This document shows positions 56,384-64,000 of a stretch of DNA of 64,000 nt, piece after piece. Source of the DNA: Collimonas sp. OK607 (GTDB lineage: Bacteria; Pseudomonadota; Gammaproteobacteria; Burkholderiales; Burkholderiaceae_D). The position numbers were made by a program, and so were the translations under genes. The DNA lies in contig NZ_FOKF01000012.1 in the NCBI RefSeq assembly GCF_900111995.1, forward strand, positions 1 through 64,000, read 5' to 3'. The stretch's first letter is position 1; each line of letters starts with the position of its first letter. The notes under the pieces were generated by a model. That model did not search any database, was not told the origin of the DNA, and saw only the letters and a list, made by a program, of their open reading frames with translations.

Positions 56384-57492
56384 GATGATTTCCTCTCATA
56401 AGTGGACAGAGAAGAGCAGGCGCCGCATTTGCCGCAGCCGGCCTTGATCTCGGACGAGTGCAAGCCGCCGGCCGCCAGCATGTCGGACAAAGGTGCAAGC
56501 AGATCGCGCATGTAAGTAGACGAGGGCGCAGGATGGTCTTCCAGTGGGGTGCCTGAAATAGGCACGAACGGCACAACGAACGGGTACACGCCAAGCGCGA
56601 TCAGTTTTTCACTGGTACTCAGGATTGCCTCTTGCGTATCGCCCAGACCCGCCAAAATGTAAGTGCTGACCTGGCCATGACCGAAGACGCGCACAGCCGC
56701 TTCAAATGCTGAAAAATAACGTTCGACTGGCACCGAAGCCTTGCCGGGCATGATGCGTGCGCGTACTTCTGGCGTGACTGCTTCAAGATGCATGCCGAGC
56801 GTATCGATGCCGGCATCGTGCATGCGTTGAAACCAGGCGTCGTCATCCGGAGGTTCACATTGGCCCTGAATCGGCAGGTTGACGGCTGATTTCACGGCAA
56901 ATGCGCTCTCGCACAAAATTTGCGCGCCACGGTCGGTCGCATTCGGGGTGCCGGTAGTCATTACCATGTGCTTGACGTCGTCTAGCAGCACCGCCGCACG
57001 GGCGACCTCCGCTAGTTGTTCCGGGGTCTTGCGCAAGATGGTGCGGCCAGCCGCCAGCGACTGGCCAATGGCGCAGAACTGGCAGGATTTGCGCCGGCTT
57101 TCATAACGGATGCAACTTTGCAGGATGGTAGTAGCCAGCACGTCAGAGCCATGCAGGGTCGCAATTTTTGAATAGGGAATGCCATCGAATGTTTGCATCT
57201 TGTAGAACCGAGGCTGGCGTGGGAACGAGATGATGCCGACCTTTACGCCGTCGCGCATAATTGTGCTTGTGCCATCGATCCCCATCGGTGCAGCCACATA
57301 TGGCGACGACCATGAACTCGCGGTATGTACTGGAATCATCACCGTGTGGCCATCGACCGTGACCGCTTTATGATCGGATGGACCGGCGCCGCCGCGCCGA
57401 CTGGCTACGCCCGCGCCCGGGTCGCTAAGACGCAGCCCTGATGATTGCAGCTCCGTGATCAGTTGTTGATTCAGTGTTGTCGCTGTTTGCAT
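56380..57492 (-). CDS. Nit1C radical SAM protein (MSMEG_0568 family)
   Basis: 370-residue radical SAM enzyme from the start at 57492 (GAGG upstream). The cluster-binding cysteines are Cys127, Cys137 and Cys140, giving C-X9-C-X2-C instead of the canonical C-X3-C-X2-C. A C-terminal CGKCGAC could hold an extra cluster. The middle contains [31 protein letters not shown], similar to biotin synthase/elongator-like enzymes. It overlaps the nitrilase 3' end by 68 bases. Reaction unknown. Confidence 0.85.
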   Translation of the reverse strand: MQTATTLNQQLITELQSSGLRLSDPGAGVASRRGGAGPSDHKAVTVDGHTVMIPVHTASSWSSPYVAAPMGIDGTSTIMRDGVKVGIISFPRQPRFYKMQTFDGIPYSKIATLHGSDVLATTILQSCIRYESRRKSCQFCAIGQSLAAGRTILRKTPEQLAEVARAAVLLDDVKHMVMTTGTPNATDRGAQILCESAFAVKSAVNLPIQGQCEPPDDDAWFQRMHDAGIDTLGMHLEAVTPEVRARIMPGKASVPVERYFSAFEAAVRVFGHGQVSTYILAGLGDTQEAILSTSEKLIALGVYPFVVPFVPISGTPLEDHPAPSSTYMRDLLAPLSDMLAAGGLHSSEIKAGCGKCGACSSLSTYERKSS

Positions 57493-58489
57493 GATGCGGC
57501 CTCGTGAGTGTTGATGTTGCATTTGAAGAAAGATGTGCATTGTCCTGGGATGGAAACAATGACGACATCGGCGCCGATTGACGATCATCAACTATCAGGT
57601 GCAGCAATTCCGGGCGCGCATAGTGTCCGACCGAATCCATCATGCGTTTGCGCTTGGTGATCAGATCCATGTCAAGATCGGCGATCAGGATGCCTTCGCC
57701 GCTGCGCAAAGGTTCTGCCAGCAACTTACCTTCAGGAGAAACAATTGCGGTGCAACACCCGCCGCGCAAGGCTTTCTGTATTTCGCTATCTGGAGTGATG
57801 GCAGCGATTTGCTGGTCAGTCAGCCAGCCCGTGGCGTTGACCACAAAACAGCCTGATTCCAAGGCATGGTGACGTATCGTTACTTCCATCTGATCAGCAA
57901 AAATTTGTCCGACCATGGAGCCGGGGAATTGCGCACAATGAATTTCTTCGTGCTGGGCCATCAGCGCATAGCGCGCCAACGGGTTGTAGTGTTCCCAGCA
58001 AGCCAGCGCCCCGAGTCTGCCGACGGCGGTATCGACCACCTTGAGGCCACTGCCGTCACCCTGGCCCCAGATCATGCGTTCGTGATAAGTCGGCGTGATT
58101 TTGCGACGCTTCAGGATCAGTTCGCCGTTCGCGTCGAATACCAGTTGTGTGTTGTACAGGGTGCCGTGATCGCGCTCATTGACACCTAGCACTACAACCA
58201 CGCCAAAGCTGCGCGCGGCGGCGGCTACCGCTTGGGTAACCGGCCCGGGAACCACCACTGCACGTTCATACAAAAGCAAGTGCTCCGGACCGGATGCGAA
58301 GGGCGGCCTGACAAACGAAAAATAGGGATAGTAAGGAACAAAAGTTTCCGGAAAGACGACCAGATCGGCTCCTTTCGCCGCAGCATCGGCAATGGCCTGG
58401 CATACCTTGTCCAGCGTGCCGGTCGCACTGTCTAGGTCGGGCGCGATCTGTACCGCTGCTGCCCGTACCGTTTTTTTCTTCGTTGTCAT
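57425..58489 (-). CDS. Nit1C nitrilase
   Basis: 354-residue nitrilase-superfamily enzyme, likely hydrolysing cyanide or a nitrile. Triad: Glu48 in [12 protein letters not shown], Lys130 in [13 protein letters not shown], Cys164 in [12 protein letters not shown]. It is clearly different from the arylacetonitrilase at 17.2 kb and belongs to the Nit1 branch always found with this gene set. Such clusters have been linked to use of cyanide as nitrogen source. The C-terminal about 40 residues (from SSLFPSQDN on) are low-complexity and variable. Confidence 0.9.
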   Translation of the reverse strand: MTTKKKTVRAAAVQIAPDLDSATGTLDKVCQAIADAAAKGADLVVFPETFVPYYPYFSFVRPPFASGPEHLLLYERAVVVPGPVTQAVAAAARSFGVVVVLGVNERDHGTLYNTQLVFDANGELILKRRKITPTYHERMIWGQGDGSGLKVVDTAVGRLGALACWEHYNPLARYALMAQHEEIHCAQFPGSMVGQIFADQMEVTIRHHALESGCFVVNATGWLTDQQIAAITPDSEIQKALRGGCCTAIVSPEGKLLAEPLRSGEGILIADLDMDLITKRKRMMDSVGHYARPELLHLIVDDRQSAPMSSLFPSQDNAHLSSNATSTLTRPHHANSDNTESTTDHGAAIIRAAS

Positions 58490-58507
58490 GATCCGCTCTT
58501 TCGTTGC

Positions 58508-58990
58508 TTATAGGGTCCAGGTATCGAGGATGAAAGCGTTGTCGCGACGATGCAGCAATACCAGGTCCAGAACATCGAGCGGATTGATCGGGCGAATGCC
58601 TTCGATCAGGGATGGTTCGCCGTGGCCGTACAACGCTTGCAGAGCGAAACGGCAGGCGTAAACCTTGCCGCCTTCTTCCATGAACTTGGTGATCTGCTTG
58701 TTGAAATTGAGATGTCCTGGAAATGCTTCGTCGCCCAGGGTGGGGAATCCACGCTGGACGCCCAGAGTGACGCCGGGGCCATACAGCAGGATCGATGTTT
58801 CGAAGCCCTTGCGCTGCAGACGTGTGGCTTGCAGTAAATTGACGAAGCCGATCGAGCCTTCGAATGCCACTGTATGGAATGTCACAAGCGCTTTTTCGCC
58901 CGGCTGCGCTTTGACATCTTCAAATACTTTCTCTTCGTAATCGACAAAAAAATCACCCTTCGCGTGAGCGGATTTGGATACTGCTGGCAT
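58508..58990 (-). CDS. Nit1C leader gene (MSMEG_0572/Sll0783 family)
   Basis: 160-residue protein, a DsrE/YchN-like small protein family of nitrogen-starvation response genes that opens Nit1C operons. [29 protein letters not shown] at the start, then [32 protein letters not shown]. The start at 58990 follows AGGAG; the frame is open to 59071 without likeness. It is 18 bases before the nitrilase and first in the operon. Role unknown. Confidence 0.82.
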   Translation of the reverse strand: MPAVSKSAHAKGDFFVDYEEKVFEDVKAQPGEKALVTFHTVAFEGSIGFVNLLQATRLQRKGFETSILLYGPGVTLGVQRGFPTLGDEAFPGHLNFNKQITKFMEEGGKVYACRFALQALYGHGEPSLIEGIRPINPLDVLDLVLLHRRDNAFILDTWTL

Positions 58991-59405
58991 GGTAGAACTC
59001 CTGGTAGAAATTGAAAATCGAGACTGCGCCATTCCGGCGAATCGGTCCGGCAAGATGCCGCGACACCACAATTGAATGCATGCGCTGTGCCATCCAATCG
59101 GGTCGACTGATGAAATTGAATGGAATATTTTCCGGTCAATTCAGATGTCGAAAGTCGGTCTGCATGCCACTGTTGATTTTGCGCCGAGGCGCTTGCAGTA
59201 AGACTTTCCATCGAAAAATGGAGATCCATACAATGTCTGCATTCAATTTGAAAAAATTCCATGCACTCACTTGTGGCAAGGTGTTTTCTGTTGGTGCGAG
59301 AATGGCGTCCGTTAGCGCTGCATTGGTGCGTATGTACGCTGATTGTATGGAACGCGAATTGCATGCAATTACAGGTATCAATCCGGTCAATAAGGAAATA
59401 TCGTC
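58991..59405. promoter_or_regulatory. divergent promoter region of Nit1C and its MocR gene
   Basis: 415 bases between the Sll0783-like gene (leftward) and the MocR gene (rightward). Several GAATGCATGC- and AATTGCATGCAA-like words occur (59070-59090, 59355-59370), which may be regulator sites. An open frame through it (59011-59673) continues out of frame into the MocR gene and resembles nothing. No other gene is supported. Confidence 0.5.
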
Positions 59406-60800
59406 ATGCCGAAATCACATCAGATGTGGGTGCCGAAACTCAAAAAGGGTTCGGGCCCGGTCTATCTTTCGATTGCCAAGGCGATCGCAGAAGATGTCGC
59501 GACCGGGCAGTTGGCGGCTGAGCAACGCTTGCCCGCCCAGCGCAAGCTGGCTGAAGCGTTGGGTCTGGACTTCACTACCGTCGCACGGGCATACAATGAG
59601 GCGCACAGACGTGGCCTGGTTGATTCTGTGGTCGGACGCGGCACATTTATCTGCGGTCGTCGACGCCCCATAATTCCGCGCGTGGTCGAAGGCCGGCCCA
59701 ACGTCGATATGTCGATGAACATGCCGCCGGAACCAGAGTCCGCAGAATTGCTTATATTGATGCAAGCAGGGTGGTCGCATGTCAACGATAGAATGCGCGA
59801 TCTGATGCGCTATCAGGATTTTGGCGGGTCGCAGGATGATCGTGAAACTGGCAGCCTGTGGATGAGGCGCCGCGGTTTATCGGTGGAGACTGATCGCTTG
59901 CTGGTGGTGCCAGGAGCGCAATGTGCCTTGTTGTCCATACTGACTATGCTGGTAGGTCACGGGGCGGTAATTTGCTGCGAAGAACTGACCTATCCCGGTT
60001 TGCGGGCGCTGGCAGGGCAACTTGGTATCAAGCTGGTCGGTTTGCCGATGGATGCGGAGGGCATTGACGCGGTGGCGTTTGCCGGCGCATGTGCGCAATA
60101 TGCGCCCAAAGCCTTGTACTGCAATCCGACCATACTCAATCCCACCACCCACACGATTTCATTGGCGCGTCGCCAGGCGCTGGTTGAAATCGCCCGGCAT
60201 TACGGCGTGGCGATCATAGAAGACGATGCTTACGGCTTTTTGCCGCGTTCGGCACCGCCGGCAATAGCCAGCATCGGTCCGGATTTGACATTCTATATTG
60301 CAGGTCTGGCCAAAAGCGTGGGCGCCGGTTTGCGTGTTGCCTATATGGTCGCGCCGGATGCGTATTATGCAGGGCGGCTGGCGTCTTCGCTGCGAGCGAC
60401 TACGGTCATGGCGTCACCCATTACTTCGGCGCTCGCCACGCGCTGGATACGGGACGGGGCGGCTGATCTTGCATTGACCGGGATTCGTAAGGAATCCATG
60501 TTGCGGCAAAAGATGGCGGCGCGCATTTTACCCGTCGGCAGTTATATCTCGCAACCGGAAGCTTTCCATCTGTGGATCAACCTGCCGGCATCGTGGAACC
60601 GCAATGACTTCTCCGCGCAAATGAAATCTTCGGGCATCGGCGTGGTCGCCAGCGATGCGTTCGCGGTATCGAGCCAGCCACCGGAAGCCGTTCGCGTGTG
60701 CATAGGCGGCGTCGCTAGCCGCGACGAGATACAGCACGCTCTGGAGATGATCCGCGACACCTTACGGGTGCGGCCGCTTGCCATGCCTGCGGTGGTGTAA
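59406..60800 (+). CDS. MocR-type regulator (GntR HTH + aminotransferase) beside Nit1C
   Basis: 464-residue MocR protein. GntR HTH in residues about 10-75 (IAEDVATGQLAAEQRLPAQRKLAEALGLDFTTVARAYNEA), then the aminotransferase domain: YCNPTILNPTT, IIEDDAYGFLP and the PLP Lys in YIAGLAKSVGAGLRVAY. Divergent from the Nit1C operon, it is the likely regulator of that cluster, with PLP and an amino compound as effectors (inference). Start chosen at MPKSHQMW; AAGGAAA lies just upstream. Confidence 0.87.
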   Translation: MPKSHQMWVPKLKKGSGPVYLSIAKAIAEDVATGQLAAEQRLPAQRKLAEALGLDFTTVARAYNEAHRRGLVDSVVGRGTFICGRRRPIIPRVVEGRPNVDMSMNMPPEPESAELLILMQAGWSHVNDRMRDLMRYQDFGGSQDDRETGSLWMRRRGLSVETDRLLVVPGAQCALLSILTMLVGHGAVICCEELTYPGLRALAGQLGIKLVGLPMDAEGIDAVAFAGACAQYAPKALYCNPTILNPTTHTISLARRQALVEIARHYGVAIIEDDAYGFLPRSAPPAIASIGPDLTFYIAGLAKSVGAGLRVAYMVAPDAYYAGRLASSLRATTVMASPITSALATRWIRDGAADLALTGIRKESMLRQKMAARILPVGSYISQPEAFHLWINLPASWNRNDFSAQMKSSGIGVVASDAFAVSSQPPEAVRVCIGGVASRDEIQHALEMIRDTLRVRPLAMPAVV

Positions 60801-60862
60801 GAAGCAAAAATGTTCTATCGCGTTAAGCAAAGTGATCGAGTCGCTCATGTAGACTGCTGCCT

Positions 60863-61265
60863 TTGAAAAAAGGGCGAACCGACATGCTCAATACCAAAGG
60901 GATGCGATTTCCCATCGACGTGATTCTGGTCTGCATCCGAGGGCGTACAGCCTACACATTGAGTTACCGCCACCTGGAAGAAATGATGGAAGAACGCGGC
61001 GCGGTTGTCGATAACTCATCGATCAATCGTTGGCGATCAGATTTATACTGCTGCCGGAAAAAGTAATCCGCAAATACAAGCTGGATAAGAGCAGCGCTAA
61101 CAAGGCGGCGATCGATGATATAAATTCCGACAGAGAAATTCAAATCGTGGTTCGGCAGGTCAAATACCTCAATAATGTCGTCGGGCAAGGCCATCGTGCG
61201 GTCAAGCGCGTGATCAAACCGATGCTCAACTTCAAATCATTTCAGCCCGCCAAAAAAACCTGGCT
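60863..61265 (+). pseudogene. inactivated IS6-family transposase
   Basis: Start (MRFPIDVILVCIR, then LSYRHLEEMMEERGAVVDNSSINRW) matches IS6/IS26-type transposases. Then a frame change follows, and the central catalytic part is lost: LPEKVIRKYK jumps to LDKSSANKAAIDDINSDREI, deleting the first Asp (DETY). The segment NNVVGQGHRAVKRVIKPMLNFKSF replaces the catalytic Glu by Gly. Non-functional remnant, no inverted repeats recognised. Confidence 0.85.
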
Positions 61266-61494
61266 TGGACACGCGCGCAGAAGATCGCCGTACCGTCTGC
61301 TAGCCGGATTAGTCAGATCGATAGCATCGCCGCCTGAGCGATTCAAGTTGGACCGAGGAGACAGTGTTCGCCAGGAAAATAGATCGCTGTTTCCTCATGC
61401 CGATGAGCACCAAACCGCTCTCGATCGCTCAGCGGTAACCACAGTCATTGTCTTATAGTCCTTGGCATATTTATTCGACATATTTATTTTAAAT

Positions 61495-61565
61495 TGCATT
61501 ATAGTGCTTGGTGTGTCCATTCTTTGAATTCATCAATATGCATTATAGTGCATATTGATGAATTC
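61495..61565. promoter_or_regulatory. remote BoxR-type operators within a 40-bp perfect palindrome
   Basis: Two copies of TGCA-N6-TGCA: TGCATTATAGTGC at 61495-61507 (right TGCA ends in T) and TGCATTATAGTGCA at 61539-61552. The second is embedded in a 40-base inverted repeat (61526-61565) with 17-base arms GAATTCATCAATATGCA and its exact complement around TTATAG. The motif is the same as at both box promoters, 20 kb away. The sites lie 172 bases before the start of the LuxR gene and behind the dead IS6 element. Confidence 0.75.
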
Positions 61566-61598
61566 TACGGATATGTTTTTTTGTGCGCATGAGCGCAT

Positions 61599-61623
61599 GA
61601 TAAGCGGGCACAACCCGCTTATC
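61599..61623. other. hairpin upstream of the LuxR gene
   Basis: Perfect 10-base stem GATAAGCGGG / CCCGCTTATC, loop CACAA. No T-run follows. It lies in the leader of the LuxR gene (or ends a transcript running from the left) and could regulate its expression. Confidence 0.5.
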
Positions 61624-61736
61624 CTTGAATGTGTCACATTGCGTGCGACTGACGAGTGATCCCAGTCTGACGGCGTCGTTGCGCTGCGTCACCGCGGATA
61701 TATGGGGCAATGACAGCATCATTCTGGAGACAAAAA

Positions 61737-62633
61737 ATGGCAGACATGCGTGTCGCTTCACCGGGGGCAAAGAACCGAACAGCTTCTGTCGACTCGGAGA
61801 GAATCCTCGCAGCGCAAAGGCGACTCAGGCGCACTTTGTTGGATTCGCGGTCCTTGACTTGGCGGGCATCACGCGAGCTGGCCGCGCGAATGATGCTTTG
61901 TCTAGACGATCCACAGTCCTGCTGGATGGTTGCATTGGAGTGGTTGATTGACGAACTCGGAGTCGAGCGGGTCGACGGCGGTTGGGCGCACCCTGGCGAC
62001 AATGTATACCGCGCCGGTCAATTCGAAAAGGTCCGTGACACGGCTATGCCCACGATGGCAGGTCTCACAGTAAACAGTCAGAGTCGGACGATCCGCCTCC
62101 TCTGGGATTCCTCTCGGCCGTTGGTTCAAGAAGACATGGATTCGACATGCCTTTTCGATGACGACCTTCGACACTACTTTTTGAAGCAAGGCGTCTACAC
62201 AAAGATGACATCATCCATTATTCACGAGGGACGCTCCCTCGGCTTAATCTGCGTCGACCGAGTGACTCGCCAGCGACGGTGGAATCAGTGGCAATACGAA
62301 TGCTTCGCCAGTGTCGTCATCGAAGTCTTGGCACCGATTCTAGATGAGGTTGACCGGATTCGGAGACCGTGCTCATCCAACGTATCTACGGTCGGCTTGG
62401 ATGCCGAACCAAATCGGGTTCTTAGCCCTGCAGAATCTAGAATCTGCGAACTGGTGGTTCAGGGATGGAGCTACAAGGAGATCGCTCGACATATTAATCG
62501 ATCGGTTTTCACCGTTGATCACCACTTGCGCAATGTGCGCGAGAAGATGGGCGTTTCCTCCACCGCAAGACTAATAATCGCGCTTGCTGGCAGGCATCCA
62601 TCGCCGAACGATGACGCAATGGATGCGACCTGA
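61737..62633 (+). CDS. GAF/LuxR-type transcriptional regulator
   Basis: 298-residue regulator from 61737 (GGAGA upstream; the frame opens at 61710). A GAF-like sensor occupies about residues 55-210 (SIIHEGRSLGLICVDRVTRQRRW), followed by a LuxR HTH: LSPAESRICELVVQGWSYKEIARHINRSVFTVDHHLRNVREKMGVSS. The BoxR-type operator palindrome precedes it, so it may belong to a benzoyl-CoA-controlled regulon. Target genes unknown; the cupin gene lies about 900 bases further on. Confidence 0.8.
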   Translation: MADMRVASPGAKNRTASVDSERILAAQRRLRRTLLDSRSLTWRASRELAARMMLCLDDPQSCWMVALEWLIDELGVERVDGGWAHPGDNVYRAGQFEKVRDTAMPTMAGLTVNSQSRTIRLLWDSSRPLVQEDMDSTCLFDDDLRHYFLKQGVYTKMTSSIIHEGRSLGLICVDRVTRQRRWNQWQYECFASVVIEVLAPILDEVDRIRRPCSSNVSTVGLDAEPNRVLSPAESRICELVVQGWSYKEIARHINRSVFTVDHHLRNVREKMGVSSTARLIIALAGRHPSPNDDAMDAT

Positions 62634-62859
62634 CTAGCAAAGCGGCATCAGGGAACTTCTTGGACGCGCTGAACTATTGACGTTTCTGCGCGACGAGACG
62701 CGCTTTAAAACTTGGTTGCGAGTTCGACCACGCATTGGAGAATTTTTGACCTAGTCATGAGCGGTTTTATGTCACAACTAGCTACTTGTCGCATCATTTC
62801 GTCCATTAGGATGCACCTTGGGCAGCGTGAAACGCGGGCGGGCGAACATCAGATTTCCA

Positions 62860-63400
62860 AAGGCAAACGGGTAAATAACTGCGCGGTGTTCTTTGCCAGA
62901 CTCCGTTCACGCGTTTTGCGATGAGGACATAGATTCTTCAACACATGGAACGGATGCTAGACTGTCGTCCGCATGTTCTCCTTGAAGTGTTCCAGCTATT
63001 CACGCCACTGGTCAAGTTTGCACTGCGGCAATTGCTTGCGATTGTTCAGACTCGTCGCCATACGCCAAGTGACTTCAGGGTGGCAGTTTTCTTTCCTTCT
63101 TTCGACACACTGATAGTCGGCGGCGCCGATCGCCACGCACTGGCAGCTTTGCCGCAGCGTATGCTCCTGTGCGATATTGGCGACGTTGCTTGCCGTACCA
63201 ACGAGTGTGTGAACCAGTCCCGACGTTGCATCAACGCCGATGTGTGACTATATCCAGAAGTGCTTGACCTCGCCGTTCTTCGACTGATGCTTTTCCGGCT
63301 CGCGCTTGCCGTCTTGGTTCTTAGCCGAGGGTGGTGCTGCGGACAGCGTGGCGTCGACAAGCAAGGGAAATTGACGTCGGTTATATCGGTACCCCCCTAG
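62860..63400 (-). pseudogene. inactivated IS5-family transposase
   Basis: Minus-strand pieces in several frames match IS5-type transposases in order: VDATLSAAPPSAKNQDGKREP, HIGVDATSGLVHTLVGTASN, QEHTLRQSCQCV, VERRKENCHPEVTWRMATSL and RKTRERSLAKNTAQLFTRLP. Frame changes and stops separate them. No intact ends or target duplication could be seen. The non-coding rest of 62634-63503 carries nothing else recognisable. Confidence 0.8.
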
Positions 63401-63503
63401 TCTGAGGTATGAAGAACCTACGATTCTTCGCAATAGCGCGGGCAGTTGAATCGCCGTAGAGTTCTTCTTCAGGGTCAATCCGATCCTGAAACGAGGAGAC
63501 AAC

Positions 63504-63968
63504 ATGAATGATTCAACCCCCCAGGATTCCTATGCCACCTACATCCGCTGCGACGACGACCCTTGGCTCCTGCTAGATTCCACCAGCGGCGCAGAGATCA
63601 AGCTGTGCCGCCTCACGCCATCCACCGGCGAAATCGTTTGTCTCATCCGTGTGCCTGCCGGTCAAACGCTCGCCAAGCACTATCACGCCGGTACTGTCGT
63701 GGTGTACACGATTGATGGGACCTGGTCCTATAACGAAGGTTGGAACGCAAGTCCCGGGGATGTGGTGTATGAACCTGCTGGTTCCACGCACGCTCCAACG
63801 ATGACTGGCACTGGGCCGACGACCATCTTTGCAATTATCCAGGGCGGATTCGAGTTCGTTGACGAACAAGACCAAATCACCGCTCGCTGTACTTGGAAAA
63901 ATCTTAACGACATCTACGTCGACCACTGCCAGAAGAACGATTTGAAGATGCGAGACCTAACGGCCTGA
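63504..63968 (+). CDS. cupin protein, 2,4'-dihydroxyacetophenone dioxygenase family-like
   Basis: 154-residue single-domain cupin. LAKHYHAGTVVVYTIDGTW contributes two His and likely the acid of the metal site; VVYEPAGSTHAPTM contributes the third His. It resembles cupin dioxygenases that cleave dihydroxyacetophenone and related phenolics, and also anti-sigma ChrR cupins. The start at 63504 follows GAGGAG. Its operon partners lie beyond the right edge. Substrate is not certain. Confidence 0.75.
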   Translation: MNDSTPQDSYATYIRCDDDPWLLLDSTSGAEIKLCRLTPSTGEIVCLIRVPAGQTLAKHYHAGTVVVYTIDGTWSYNEGWNASPGDVVYEPAGSTHAPTMTGTGPTTIFAIIQGGFEFVDEQDQITARCTWKNLNDIYVDHCQKNDLKMRDLTA

Positions 63969-64000
63969 TATCCGCTTTAGATTCGATCTATTTCAACACG

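Noticed and set aside
59011-59673. 220-codon plus-strand frame across the Nit1C/MocR promoter
   Set aside because: It runs into the mocR gene in another frame, has no ribosome site and Arg/Cys-rich composition typical of a shadow frame.
61599-61623. Hairpin as a rho-independent terminator
   Set aside because: Strong stem but no T-run in either direction; listed only as a structure.

Overview
The window reads as chromosome of a Gram-negative betaproteobacterium, most likely Burkholderiales. The signs are a classic beta-type porin, a DUF2970 protein, a BoxR-controlled aerobic benzoyl-CoA (box) pathway, a Liv-type aromatic ABC importer and CioAB. I cannot assign genus or species. No rRNA, tRNA or CRISPR was seen. 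The left edge cuts a benD gene.

Layout: (1) 1-3.4 kb: the 3' end of benD and a 3-oxoadipate enol-lactonase (ortho-cleavage route), then an esterase, a YgiD-like dioxygenase and a DoxX protein. (2) 3.5-5.5 kb: two LysR regulators. (3) 5.6-18.2 kb: a nitrile/mandelate locus with mdlC, mdlB, mdlA, an aromatic-acid MFS carrier, benzaldehyde dehydrogenase, a mandelamide-hydrolase-type amidase with a Tat-like leader, an AraC regulator, an outer-membrane protein and an arylacetonitrilase. (4) 18.2-25.6 kb: a decayed PEP-mutase/isocitrate-lyase-like gene, cyanide-insensitive oxidase cioAB with a small DUF2474 subunit, di- and tri-haem cytochromes c, a DUF2970 protein and a MocR regulator. (5) 25.7-27.4 kb: an orphan siroheme reductase. 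(6) 27.6-50.9 kb: the box regulon. The left arm holds two substrate-binding proteins, a porin, livFGMHK, a hydrolase, benzoate-CoA ligase, boxD and a DUF4863 gene. boxR lies in the middle. The right arm holds boxC, boxB, boxA and a beta-oxidation set ending in 3-oxoadipyl-CoA thiolase. (7) 51-60.8 kb: an alpha/beta hydrolase, then a complete eight-gene Nit1C cluster on the minus strand (Sll0783-like protein, nitrilase, radical SAM, GNAT, AIR-synthase-like, glycosyltransferase, MSMEG_0570-like, flavoprotein), with a divergent MocR regulator. (8) 60.8-64 kb: a dead IS6 transposase, a striking 40-bp palindrome with a BoxR-type operator core, a GAF/LuxR regulator, a dead IS5 transposase and a cupin oxygenase-like gene.

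How the genes fit together (inference from family functions): mandelonitrile is hydrolysed to mandelate, directly or through mandelamide. Mandelate goes through benzoylformate and benzaldehyde to benzoate. Benzoate becomes benzoyl-CoA, is epoxidised and ring-opened by the Box enzymes, and ends as acetyl-CoA and succinyl-CoA. Mandelonitrile also dissociates into benzaldehyde and HCN. The same window carries a cyanide-insensitive terminal oxidase and the Nit1C cluster linked to cyanide assimilation. Together this looks like a self-sufficient cyanohydrin-utilisation region: carbon from the aryl half, nitrogen from nitrile/cyanide, and respiratory protection. BoxR-type operator motifs (TGCA-N6-TGCA) occur at both box promoters and again 20 kb away in front of the LuxR gene.
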